Shown in pieces: positions 9,884 through 21,336 of a stretch of DNA of 64,000 bases. Both the position numbers and the translations under genes were made by a program. Each line of letters opens with the position of its first letter. Within the stretch, counting starts at the first letter, position 1. This DNA is from Chalara sp. BL73 (taxonomy: Eukaryota; Ascomycota; Leotiomycetes; Helotiales): contig CAKJVC010000110.1 of assembly GCA_918026815.1 (NCBI GenBank), positions 62,001-126,000 of the forward strand. Direction: 5' to 3'. A model generated the notes under the pieces. That model was not told where the DNA came from, did not search any database, and saw only the letters and a list, made by a program, of their open reading frames with translations.

Positions 9884-12731
9884 TTAACTATTTATTTAAC
9901 GGATTTTTAAAAAGCTATAAAACTATTTGTAATATTATCGATATTTAGTCGAACTTTTTAATTTAAAACAAGCTATATATTTTTAATAAGCGTTAAAATT
10001 AGTTAAATACAAAAAAAGCAATAATTATAGTATTTATAATTTAGTATATTACAAACTGTAAAACAAAAACTTTAAAACTGCAATATTTTAAACTTTATAA
10101 TAAAAACTTTAAATTAAAAAATTTAAAATATTAGTTTTGCAATAGCTGCAATTACCGATTTTTTAATTGCAAATAAAAAAAAATTGTTTAAAACGTTGTT
10201 TACAAAAAACAGCAAATTTAACGTTAACGCCGAAACTAACAAAGCAATTAAACACTTAAGTATAAATATTTAAAAAAAAATTACTATAAAACTAAATTAA
10301 ATTTAAAAACATTACTGTTAAACTTCGATTTAAAAAAGTTTATTTATAATTTAAACAACAAAAAAACAGTTGCAATTTTTTTAAAAAACATTTATAAAAT
10401 TTTTTATTTTTAATAAGTTTTAAATTTCAAAACTTTTTTTTATATAATTAATTAATTTTACTTTTTTAAGCGTTTTTTAATTAAAATACTAAAACGCAAA
10501 ATAAAAGTTAAAAAAAAACAGTTAAGTTTAAATTATATAAATACAGTTAAACTACAAGTTAAAAATAAAAAATCTTTTTTGTTATTAAATATACTATACG
10601 TTTTTAAATTAAAAATAAACTTTTTTTTAAACAAAAAAGTTTGCGTAAATAGTTTTACAAGTTTTTTTAATAATAAATATATATAATATAAAAAAAGTAA
10701 CTGTACAGTTATTACAGTATATTTTACAAATAAAGTTTATATAGTTTTTAATATTGCTAATAATTATAACGAAACAGTGTTTATAACAAAAAATGTTTAA
10801 TTAATAACTTTTTTTAAAATAATTTTAAATTAGTTTAAAAAACTTGCTACAAATTTGCAAATTTGCTATTGCGCTTTTTTTATAACCGAAAAGTTAAACA
10901 CGAATATAGCAAATAATTTAATTATAAACTATAACGTTAAAACAACAACTTGTTATTAACTGTATTATTAACGATTTGTATATTTTAAAAAAAAAAAAGT
11001 TTATAAATTTTATACAATAACAATTTTAAAAAATAAAATTAAAGTTTTATTTTTTAATTATATTTATAAAGTTTGTATTTTAACTAAATTAAAAAATCGT
11101 TTTAACTGTAAACTAATACTATAAAAACTTTATATTTTCGATTTAGTATTTATAAACGTATATAAACTTTTTTTTATTACAATTTACAAAAACAAATATT
11201 TCGTTAAAATAATCGATAACGCAATTTGTAAAATATAAACTTTAATTACAAAAACAAAACAAAAAATAATTTTTAATTTTTAAGTTTAAAAAAAACAAAT
11301 AAAACTAAAATTCGACTATAAAATCGTAAACGTAAAATTAAACAATATTACAAAACTAAAAAATTTTTTAAACGATTAATACTAATAAAATAGTATTCGA
11401 TTATAATATACTGTTGTTTATAAATTATACTAAAACAGCATTGTTAAAAAATATATTTAAACAATCGAAAATTTTGCGAAAACTATATTTAAAAAAACAA
11501 ATTTGTTTATAAAATTCTAAAACGAAATTATAAAAACTAATATGTATTTACAAAATCGTATAGCAATAAAACTAATAATTAACAATAAAATTTTTTTATT
11601 TAAAAAAGTTTATACAAGCAAAAAGCTTTCGATCGACTATATTTATATATAAAAAAACAAATATTATTTATATATAAATTCGAAATTATTTTTTATTAAA
11701 AAAAAATATAACAAATTTGTCGATAAAAACTGTATTAACGTATTTATAAATTATTGCTAAAATACAACTTATTAATTTAAAGTTTACGCGCTAAATTTAA
11801 AATATACAATTAAAACTAAAATATTATAAATCGACAAAAACGTTAAAAAAAAAACAGTAAAACTAAAATTATAAAATATAAACAGTTTGCAAAATATATC
11901 GAATTTGCTTTTAAATAAAATTTTAAAAAAGCGCTTTTTTAGTATTAGTATAACAAAAAAAAAACTATTTTTTAAATTGTCGATTTAAAATTAATATTTA
12001 AAATTATAAACAATTTCGAAATTCGAATATTAATAGCAATTAAATTTATAAAAAACAGTAAATTTATTGTAAAAACTTAAAAAAATTTTATAGTTAAATT
12101 AATTACAATTAAGTTTTTTAATAAAACAAACAATAAATTAATTAGCAAAAAATTAAAAACTTTAAAATTTAAATATAAACTTTTATTAAATACGTTTAAC
12201 AAACTAATTACTAAATATATTTAACAAAATACTGTTTTAATGTTATAAATTAAAACAACTGTTAAAATTAATTTAAAGTTATTTTAAAATAAACTGTTAA
12301 ATTTAAAATTTTTTTAATTTTTTAAATTCGGCTTAAAAAATTAAACTAAACTTAACTGTAAAAAATACTTTTTACGAAAATGTTATAAAAATTAAACTGC
12401 CGAAAACAATAACAAAAAGCCGACAAAAAATTTTTTTAAAACTATATTAATTTTTGTAACAAACGATTTTTTTGTTAATTTTTTTTCGATTAAAATAAAC
12501 GAGTTAATATTAACTAGTATTATTATTAGTAAAATTTTTATTTTTACAACTTATAAATAAACTATAAATAACTTTAATTACAGTTTGCAATAACGAAACG
12601 CTATAAAAATAAAACTTGCTTTTTTTACTGTTAACAAAATTTAAAAAAAAAAACTTAAACTAAAAAACTGTAACGAAGTTTTTATTAAATAAGTTTTTAC
12701 AGTTAAAACAATTTCGAAAAAATTAATAAAA

Positions 12732-13135
12732 CGTTTTAAAGCTAAACTAATTGTTCGAAGTTTTTTACAAATTTACAAATAAAACTATTTCGAAATTTTT
12801 GCGTTAACAGTTTAAATAAATACATTACAAATTTTGCTAATTATAGTTGCAGCTAAAAATTTAAAATATTATTATTTCGATATTAAAAACGCGTTTATTA
12901 AATTCGTTTTTTAAAAAAAAATTTATTTAATAAAATTTAACAGTATAACAATTTGTAATAAATATATTTTACGAGTTTTACAAAGTTTTTACAAACTAAA
13001 ACAAACTGTAAAAAATTAAAATTTGTTTTATAAATTTTATTTGTTTATAAAAAATTTTGTTTAAAATTTAACAAATTTGTGTTTGTTTATATATACGTAG
13101 CTCGGTTTAATTTTACTTGTTTATATTAACAATAT
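12732..13135 (+). pseudogene. Copia reverse transcriptase remnant (YVDD to YINN)
   Basis: From 12732 the frame reads RFKAKLIVRSFLQ, then NYFEIFALTV, NTLQILLIIVAA and FDIKNAFIK. These match the copia RT blocks (KARLVA-GF-Q, D-Y-x-E-T-F-A-P, R-x-L-L-A, D-V-x-N-A-F) with RIP-type substitutions and stops at former Trp/Gln/Arg codons. The catalytic box at 13122-13133 reads Y-I-N-N, both aspartates having become Asn by G-to-A change. Confidence 0.85.
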
Positions 13136-13742
13136 AATACTCGCAGTATTTAAAGCAATTAATATTAAGTAATTCGACAATTACTTTTTTTTGCGATTTA
13201 CAGTTAAAAACTTAAAAAAAATCAAAAATTTTTTAAATATACAAATTATTTAAAACCGAAAAACAAAAAAACTATAAATCGATTAAAAACAGTATTTAAA
13301 CGCTGTTTTAAACTGTTACGAGTTTATATACAGTATTTATAAAAAAAAATTTATTTTTATTAAAAATTACAACAATTTGCAGTTTACAAAACTTAATAAC
13401 TAACAAATCGACGTTAACAAATATTAACGAATTATAAACAGTTTAATATATAGTATAATTTATATTCGTTTAAACAAAGCTTTTAGTTTTAAAAAATTTA
13501 GTTAGTTTATAAAAAATTTTGTAAGCTATTACAATAACGCACTTAAAAAACTTATACAATATTTACGAATTATTATAACACAAAAAATGCAATATAAACT
13601 AAAAAAAAACTGCAATTTAATATTTTATTTAAACGTCGATTAAACAAAAAACAAAATAAACTATAAAAATATTTTAAACAACGTTGTTATATTTTATAAA
13701 AAACTCGTTTTTTAAAAAAGTATAAAACAAATTTCGATAGTT

Positions 13743-13815
13743 GTATTTAATACGAAATTAAAATACGTTATAATAGCTATATACGCTAAAACGAGCTAAT
13801 AGCTAGTATAGATTT
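13743..13815 (+). pseudogene. Copia RNase H remnant
   Basis: In the same frame as the RT block, VFNTKLKYVIIAIYAKTS followed by two stops corresponds to the copia RNase H segment L-S-T-x-E-A-E-Y-x-A. Both Glu codons are now Lys codons. Its position about 0.4 kb before the 3' LTR fits a copia element. Confidence 0.7.
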
Positions 13816-14217
13816 TTTGTAATATAAAATACGCAAAGTATATTAAAGAATTTTCGCGAACTGTAAAAATTCGCAAAAACAATTAAAAAACGCTAGTTTT
13901 AGTTAAAAACTTTTATTTATATAAACGTTTAAAATATATCGATATTTACTATTACTATATTTGTAACTTAACTGAAAAAAAACGAATATAAGTAATGTAT
14001 ATATTTACAAAATTTATACTTGCAAATAAACTAACAAAACTTTTTAAATATATCGCGTTCGAAAAATACTGCCGTTTATTAAAGCTAATAAAAAAACGAA
14101 AACAGTTTTTTGCTCGAAAAAAAGCACTAAAGTTAAGTAAAAGCAAAAAAACAAAAAAACAATAAAAAAATAGTAAAAGCTAAATATATACTTTATTACA
14201 AATGTATTAAATAAAAG

Positions 14218-14435
14218 TATTAAAAATTAGTAGTGTAGTTTACTTGTAAAATATAAGCTATACTTTATATAATAGCTTAGTTATTAGTAAAAAAGTCGCA
14301 CTTTTTTTACTAAGTATTTCTGTAAAACTTTTTAATAAATTAATTTATTTTTCCTGAACTACTGCAATTGGCAAACTTTGCGTATAGCACAAGTTTTCCC
14401 AAGTTAACTGTGGTCAACTTAGCATACTTATTCCA
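14218..14435 (+). repeat. Copia 3' LTR (right copy)
   Basis: 218 bp, the same length as its inverted partner at 1346-1563. The first dinucleotide is TA (RIPped TG) and the end is TTCCA. The 3' half (about 14345-14435) keeps normal GC content and is the least mutated part of the copia pair. Confidence 0.7.
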
Positions 14436-15127
14436 ATAATACTAAATTTTAAATTATCGAAATAATAAACTTTTATAATTACCGGCTTAATACGCTATTA
14501 AAAATTAAAAATATTTTTTACGCGAAATTTTTACGTTTAACGTTTATAAACTTGCTTTTTTTTTAAGTTGTAAAAATCTAGCAGCTTTTATTGTAAATAG
14601 TAGCTAAAAAAAATAAATACGAAATAAATTTTTTTTTACAAATTTGTTAAAAAAAAAAAAGTCGTAAAAAGTTAAAAAAGTATTTAGTTAAATAAGTAAA
14701 TTACGTTAAACCGATATAAAAACTAACTAGCGTTCTAGAAAAAACAGCAGTTTTAAAAAAGTTCGAAACTAAAAAAAAAACGAAAAACAAACTGCAAAAA
14801 AGCTTACAAGCTGAAAAGCTAGTTACAAAACGCTACAAAAATATATCGACTTGTAAAAAAAAAAGTAATATAACAAGTTGAACTCGTAAAAATAATTCGG
14901 CTGCACGTATTTGTAGCACGAGCCAGCTTTTGTTGCAACTACGTAATAGCGCGTAGCTACCGTGAACTTTTTGTAGAGCTTTCGACTCGTTACGTACTAG
15001 CGGACCTGTTACAGGCCTGGTTATAAAACCCGTAATCTCCTGGATTCTCTTTTTCTCTCTTTATGTTGATTCTCTTTGTAATATAGCAGTGATAGTCAAT
15101 TGAATAGGTTACTATCAGCCTGTCACA
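14436..15127. repeat. AT-rich remnant ending in an LTR-like promoter segment
   Basis: Positions 14436 to about 14890 are AT-rich with no reading frame. From about 14890 the GC content rises. A TATA-like TTATAAAACCC (about 15020) and a pyrimidine-rich tract are followed by GTTACTATCAGCCTGTCACA, which resembles the 3' end of fungal LTRs. No partner LTR is found in the window, so this may be a truncated retroelement edge marking the island border. Confidence 0.35.
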
Positions 15128-15130
15128 ATC

Positions 15131-15214
15131 TCAGTTGGACCTGCCAAGAAATTTAATAAAAATAAGCTGTGAAATGTGGTCTGTGCAGGTCCAACTGAGG
15201 TCAGTTGGACCTCC
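15131..15214. repeat. Short inverted repeat TCAGTTGGACCTGC
   Basis: TCAGTTGGACCTGC (15131-15144) recurs inverted as GCAGGTCCAACTGA (15185-15198), and again directly as TCAGTTGGACCTCC (15201-15214). The 68-bp hairpin-capable unit could be a MITE fragment or its terminal repeats. Confidence 0.6.
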
Positions 15215-15852
15215 ACCTGACCTGCCGACCTCACGAGCTCCCCCCTTGTCTTTTTTCAACTTCCAACTCCAACTTCAACTTTTTGTTAGGTATATACTAA
15301 TATGGGGGGTCAGACTGCCCCCCAACCCCCCCGAAACTAACCCTCCATTGACTTTATTTCTTAGAAGTTCAAACTGCAACTTTTTTTTTAAGGAAATCAC
15401 ATGACACTTGGCAAAATCATAAGAAAACTGGAGAAAGACAGTAAGCTGTACGTACATGTTGATGACATTGGTTGGCCGCGGCCGCGGCTGTTACCTTCCG
15501 CGCACCAACTATAGCCAATCAAAAAGTAGGGCTACCCTACTAAACAGCATGTAACCAGTTGCCCGCCCCATTCAGGCCCAAGGCAGCGCTCCTACCTGAG
15601 GCTCAATTGTACATCCCGGCAAAAAATTTGCAGCCCAATCTCTTCCTGTCCCAATGAACGTCTTTGGTCATGCACCCATTTACTAGTTGCGTCCCGTTAT
15701 GATTCTCAAAGATGATTGGGACAGACGGGCAGGGGAGATGGATTAATAATCCTCCAGTACCAACCAAAGTAAGTTTGGTGGGAGTCTCAAACACTCCAAC
15801 AGAACGAGATGTGTACGAAAAGAATGCAAATACAATTTACAGTGCATCCACA
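15215..15852. other. Gene-free stretch at the island border
   Basis: Normal GC content. No domain or conserved frame is seen; ORFs here are short and overlapping. It contains CCGCGGCCGCGG-like GC palindromes near 15477-15487 and the upstream region of the next gene. Confidence 0.5.
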
Positions 15853-18728
15853 ATGGAAGCAGTCAGTACAGGAACCTCAATCCTTACTTTCCTCAATCGC
15901 GCAGCGAAGACGTGTAACATTGCAGCAAGCATCACACGGCAATTTCGAGATGCCCCAGCTGACCTGCGGCACCTCACTACACAGCTTACATTGTTGCATT
16001 CTGAACTGATATTTATCAATGAACTGAAAGATACCTCTAGCGATAGCGATTTAATCCTTCTACCAACTGAAACCGAGGCTTTGGACAGCGCTTTAGATGC
16101 CGCAGTACATATAATAACAGATGTTCAGACAACCTGCGATAAATATAAGCAAGATGGAAAAATTACAACACATTATCGGCTTGTGTGGGTTTTCCACGAT
16201 CAGTCAAAAATGAAAGATATCGTATCTCGTCTACAACAGGTCCAAATGAACATGCAATCAATTTTACTGCTACTCAATGTGTAAGTACTTGCCATCCCCA
16301 TCCAAGGTTGGGTTTTTAAGAATCCATAGCTGAGAAAGCATCTTGTAGTCGTATCAACAATCTCTCACGGAAAGCAATCGCAGGAGATTCTTCGCCCACA
16401 ATTACATCGAATACTATTCTGACTGAAAATCCAAATTCGATTCGCAGTAGTGTGAACAAAGCTACAGAACTCGGGAAACCATCGGACAATGTAGTGTTGG
16501 AAAGCCTCGTCACGCGGGATCCCCACGATCGAAATGTACTTTGGGGCTCAACGTCCTCAATGGAGCCAACAGAAGAAATCCGTGACAGATATGAGCTAGC
16601 AGATAAATTGATTCGCTCTTTCATCAGGAATCATAGCCAGAAAACACATCATAGAGTCAATTGGAGGCCATGTATGATTGGAGAGACGGAAGAAAAGTCA
16701 ACACCAACAATTATATTTTGGTGCGAGGATCAGCACTGTCGAAAATGTAGGCAGATGGTCGTTGGTGGTCTTACTGCAGAGAGAATTTTAACAGAATCAT
16801 TCCCAGAATTTCGTTTAGAACACGCTTCAAGGCGCCCTGACTTTAGCAAAATTCGTCAATATACTTCCGGAGAGGGTGTTACCAAGCACATTAGAGAATC
16901 GGAAGGAATTGGGGCGAACGAGATCACACAATCGCCTAGATTCTTTCTCTTACCCCGGTTATTGATATCAAAAACTACAGCATAACAGGCACGAAATGAT
17001 TGATTTGGAGCCGGGCCAGTTCAAAGATGATCTTCGAGTAATCTCCAAATCTGAGTGGTGCTCTGAGGAGTGCGAGGGATTCTCATATGTGGAACCTGAT
17101 AGTCCAAGTCCGTCAACAGAGACATCGAACGTCGGCCAAGATCGTTATAAAATTCCGGTTACACTTTGGGATTCGTTAAGAAAGCTGCGTCTGAAAGACA
17201 ACATAGATCGATCTGGATAGATGTACTATGTATCGATCCCAGCGGCAGCGACGTGCTTCATCCTCGATACGTAAGCATGCCACCATGGGAGGATGTTAAA
17301 CAACCCGCAGGAATTCGGACATTTCAGACTGAATTGCTAGTCCTGGGAATCAAAGCATTAGTACACGGTAATTGGAACGGCAGAAGAGAGATTCCAACAA
17401 CACTAGGATGGCTGGTCTTTCATGGGGATTTCGTCAATGTCTTCACTACTGTTCATGCTTGATCCTCATACAACACTACAGCGAAGGAACTATAAGGGGA
17501 GAGACCTTGGAGGTTAATGAAGGAGATTCGTTTGAGTGGAGCATTGGTGGTGGACACATGCTCGATGCGTCAAAAATCACACACAATGTGCGTTTATCGG
17601 AAGACTTAGATAAAGGATACACCGCTGCAGGGGTGCAGGGGTGCTCGACGGAAGAGAAAATTTCCCTGATTCTAGTCCAGACCCTTCTTCATCAGTTGCC
17701 CCCAAGAATTGCCTTCGAAGCGTTATGAATTTCCCTGGCCAGGAAGCAGAACATATAGTATCCGGTGAATGACAATTATTTGGCTTTGGCCTCGATTTCA
17801 CACTTCTGTTTATTCAACAACAATACGAGATCAAATTTCAAAATATGGTTAATACTAACACACTCGAGATCAATCTTGATAAACCTGTTGAGGCTAAACC
17901 TCAGCCTACATTGAGAGTCAAGAAGAAGAATCCGACCTATCCAGTTGTCGCAGTCCGCGGATCTTCAGGAGTTGTTAGAGGCAGCATATCCAGCACTCCA
18001 ACATCTGTGTAGGATCCATCCTTTCCTACCAATGCCGAGATCTGGACAGCCCATCTCGAAGGAGAGGTGGTTCGAGGAGACTGTGGATCCTGGGTTCTCG
18101 ATCCAGAAACAGGCTACTTGCTGGGTAGTATTGTATCCGGAAGTTCGGAAATCGGCGGGGTGAATATTGTTCCGGCTAAGGAGATATTCGGCTATATTGA
18201 GCACCTGAAAGACGTGGAATTGTCACCGTTTGCTGACGAGTTATCAACGTACAAGATTTATCCCCAATCACCTAGAGACTACAGTGGGGCCACATCTCCA
18301 AAGACGGATCTTAAGCAACATGGAGAAGTAACAGATGAAACAGGGGGAAAGAGTGAATATTTTGAAAATATGGCATACGAAGAAGTCAACTTTACAGTAC
18401 CAGAAGACTGGACGACGCTGCGCTCCCCTACGAGTGGTACGTACATCGTGCTGATACTATACCTCCTGGCTGATATCTACCAGATAACAGTTTAGATTAC
18501 TCAACAACGGTTTTTGGAGACGAATCAGCACAATTGCGAACGGATCTGAATGGCATTACGGAGCATCAACCGGAAGATGTGAAGCGCCTTACCGCACTTC
18601 CTTCTCAGATAGCGCATCTAGAGTGCGATTTTGATAGCGATTCTATGAAAGATGAGACTCTTGGTGAAGGAAGTCAAATGAAGCATCGATTTAGAAAGGA
18701 AACCGGCAAATTACGTAATGAGGACTAG
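15853..18728 (+). pseudogene. Damaged STAND-like gene: Helo-like N-terminus and trypsin-like C-terminal module (GDCGSW)
   Basis: Exon 1 (15853-16280) starts MEAVSTGTSILTFLNRA and resembles the helical N-terminal domain of fungal STAND proteins. A 68-nt intron (16281-16348) leads to exon 2 (to about 16985), which contains a Cys/His patch (WCEDQHCRKC). Later frames give TTLGWLVFHGDFVNVFTTVHA (near 17400-17460), like the His-bearing strand of fungal trypsin-like modules, and VVRGDCGSWVLDPETG (near 18067), like the nucleophile loop G-D-S-G with Cys in place of Ser. A further intron (about 18437-18495, GTACGT...TTTAG) joins the last exon, ending at 18728. Damage includes a frame change near 17205 and an in-frame TAG at 18010-18012. 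The last 447 bases lie inside the duplicated unit. Function is unknown; fungal relatives sit in NLR and allorecognition loci. Confidence 0.5.
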
Positions 18729-19466
18729 CAGACCAAGCATCATGAGGTAAATAAAGATCAGAAGATACCCCCCTTTCTTGCTTTTGGCAAAAGGCTAGCA
18801 GAGAACAAGAGGGAGCTAAGATCAGGTAGTTAGGGTTACGTTCCATGATCATACTTTTTCTACATTTCAAAATGGAAACATTGCTTCCAATATTCGCCGG
18901 TTCTTCTTGTAAGATCCTCATATTGTGGTATCCAGATAGGTTAGCAAGATACCAAGACCTCTCGCTCAATCCCTTGATATAAAATCGCGAACGAGTCTCC
19001 AGAAAATACTCTACACACGATCGAATTGTTTCAATTAACCACTCCACAAAACTCCCCCATCAATTCATCCCCTTCGCACTCGAGAACAAGGCCTTCAAGT
19101 ACTCTTCACGGTACTTCATGTTCCAAGCAACTTTGCCGTTCCACTAAGATAACAGACAAGATAGAGTATCGCATGATGGGTAAATAGGATATCTGATTAA
19201 AGAAGCGGAGGGAATTTGACCCGAGAGGTATAAATGGCCCATGGTGAGCCGAATGCTATTTGGTTCTTACATGATCTAGTCAACTAGAGGGATCTCCTAC
19301 AGGTATCTCCTACCTAGGGAATTCATCGAGACACAACCGCATGCAACAAAAGAAAATAGACGTTCAATCGTAACTCGTAAACCCATACCTTGGTACATTC
19401 TATCCTCAGAAATTTGCCTCCCAAAGCCTTTCTATGAATATCACACTGTTCCAAGCTCAGATCCGA
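18729..19466. other. Intergenic region with a possible broken minus-strand ORF (copy A)
   Basis: Between the convergent trypsin-like and coiled-coil genes. A minus-strand frame (about 19130-18850) reads MKYREEYLKALFSSAKGMN, a stop, then WGSFVEWLIETIRSCVEYF and LNLSGYHNMRIL-like sequence. Composition is protein-like but I recognise no family. In copy B the run of C at the start of the second part is one base shorter, so the frames differ. It may be a decayed gene or chance. Confidence 0.25.
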
Positions 19467-21336
19467 TCACGCCTCTCTCTCTCCTTTCCGCCATCTCCAG
19501 AATCCGCGCAGTCCTCGGTATCTCCCCCGCTCCGCCTCCGCCTCCATGAACCTCTCTTGTTCACGTTCCCACCTGTTGATTCCGGCCCCGATCTCCACTT
19601 TCCCAGGAATGGCACTTGGGCTCATGGGTCCCATGGGAGGGACGGCCTTTTCTCTTCCATCCCGGACCGTGATCTTCGTTGGCGGCGCCGAGCTTGACTT
19701 TGAACTCTCGAGTCGGGGAGAAGGGCGGAGGTGCGGGTAGGCAGATGATGCGTTTCGGGCTGGTGGAGGGAAGAATGTGTAGTTAGTAGGTGGTCTTGTA
19801 ACAGATGGAAATTTAGAGCTAGAGGGAGGGGAGGTGAGCGATTGCGTCGTCAGACGGGAGTGAGACTTTGTTGTGCGCATGGGGCGGCGCGAGGGGTGAG
19901 GCGGCGCTGGGAAGTTTATGGTTGCAAATGGCGAAGATGCCTTTGAAGAGGACACGGGTGGAGAGCGAAGTGGTTCTGAGAGAGCTAGAGGTGATGGACG
20001 ACGTCGATTGTTTCTTGTTTGCGTGAGCGGTATTGGGCTTGTACTTGGGATTTTCGCCCCATTACCATACGTGATAAGAAATGGATCCTCTAGTAAATCT
20101 AGCCCTTGCGAAAGTTGCAGTGGTTTGGGAATGGGCCGCCTCCGACCTGTTGGCGTTGGGGTTGTTGGTGGCGTAGACTGAAGCAACGGCCCGATTTGTA
20201 AAAGCGGTGGTGTTTGTGGAGCTGCTTTTTGAAGGCTTGTCCTGTTGAAGCTCGAAACGGCAGGATTGGGTGGTGAGTACTTTGCTTTCTTCTCAGGCGC
20301 AGTTTGTGGCCGGTGGAGGTGGGCACAATAATCAATACGGTGTTGAAGACTTTCTGTCCTCTGCCTTAGAATTTGGGTTGCTTCTTCAGCTGCAATTGCC
20401 CGTTCAAGCAGGAGACGGTTGTCTGTTTCGATGGCAATTATGTTCTCGATAGCCGCAGCGGCTCGTAACTGTGTCTTTTGGTTAGTTTTGACTTAAGAAA
20501 TCGTCCACAAAAGCCTGAATTGTGTAAATGAACTGTGGAGTAAAAAAGCGTGTCCATTAAAAGCATCGCTCAAGAACAGGCAGATCTTCACAAGTAAAGA
20601 ACTATTACCCCCCCGCGGATGATCTCATCCAACATTCGCCTTAATTCAATGGTAGCGTGAACACCAACGTTGTAATTATTGCCGTCGCATAAGAGAATCT
20701 TAAAATAAAAGCCATCTATATTACACAACTAAAATATATGATTTGCGGTGACAATACCAGCCGAAAGATTGAAATCAGAAGAACGTAGGAAGTCGCAATA
20801 TCTTAACTTACAGAGAATTCTGGCCGTCTCAGTTCATTGATGTACGACGGTTCGGCAACGGCAGGCTTAACAGCTGATATCGAGAACGGCCGTCGAGCAC
20901 TAGCAATTGCAGATGTATCTTCTAGCTCTACCGCAGGGGCTTCCTCTTTGGATGGTTCGACTGAGGCTATGGAGGAGTTTGGAGAAAAAGAGGTTGGAGA
21001 GCTAAACAATGAATTTGGCGAGTTGATTGACGAGTTAGGTGATTCCGCTGGATACGCCGACGGTAGCTCAAAGACCGAATCAACAGCAGTATCAGGCGTC
21101 GGCCCTGGTGAGGCGGACAAGTCTTGAATGTGGCGGATTGAACCAAAGTCCCAATGCTTAACATCAGGCATTGAGACGAGGAGGCTCAGGCTGGGCACCT
21201 CATGAGCGGAATTTGATATCTTTCGACGTTGATACATCTCCGGTCGGTCGAAATCGTGACATTCATATGTTCTTCTGAGAACAGAATCGGTGGATACTGA
21301 GTCTCTCAGACACAGCTGGGACGCTACATGAGGCAT
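19467..21336 (-). CDS. Conserved-looking coiled-coil protein, unknown function (copy A)
   Basis: Model: exons 21336-20812, 20698-20609, 20468-19467; introns have GTAAGT/GTAATA donors and AAG/CAG acceptors and all phases fit, giving 538 aa. The start is the first ATG (MPHVASQLCLRDS). Residues 1-175 are Ser/Pro-rich and low in order. Residues 176-205 contain LLCDGNNYNVGVHATIELRR. Residues 206-245 form a likely helix/coiled coil (AAAAIENIIAIETDNRLLLE). The remaining part is very Pro/Ser/Arg-rich and ends in a Glu/Arg helix (RWEREQERFMEAEAERGRYR). No catalytic motif is seen. It shares a 1.46-kb divergent promoter with the FHA gene. This copy reads through, whereas copy B has two breaking indels. 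Confidence 0.7.

Larger units (their letters stand above)
9884..14217 (+). mobile_element. Ty1/copia element, right copy: internal region
   Basis: Extremely AT-rich and riddled with TAA/TAG, but the copia pol order can still be read on the plus strand. Integrase is near 11128-11270 (LYIF-D-L then KNKYFVKII-D-N), reverse transcriptase at 12732-13135 and RNase H near 13743-13810. Integrase before RT separates Ty1/copia from Ty3/gypsy. The first 435 bases match the reverse complement of positions 1-435. No functional product is possible. Confidence 0.8.

Noticed and set aside
13955..14146. Minus-strand 63-codon ORF in the copia 3' region
   Set aside because: It lies in AT-rich RIP-decayed sequence on the wrong strand; chance frame.
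17160..17230. HET (heterokaryon incompatibility) domain from the SIWIDVLCID string
   Set aside because: The preceding SYVWGD-type motif is absent and the following sequence does not match a HET domain; the resemblance is one short motif.
19434..20181. Plus-strand ORFs opposite the coiled-coil gene
   Set aside because: They are shadows of the low-complexity Pro/Ser/Arg exon on the minus strand.
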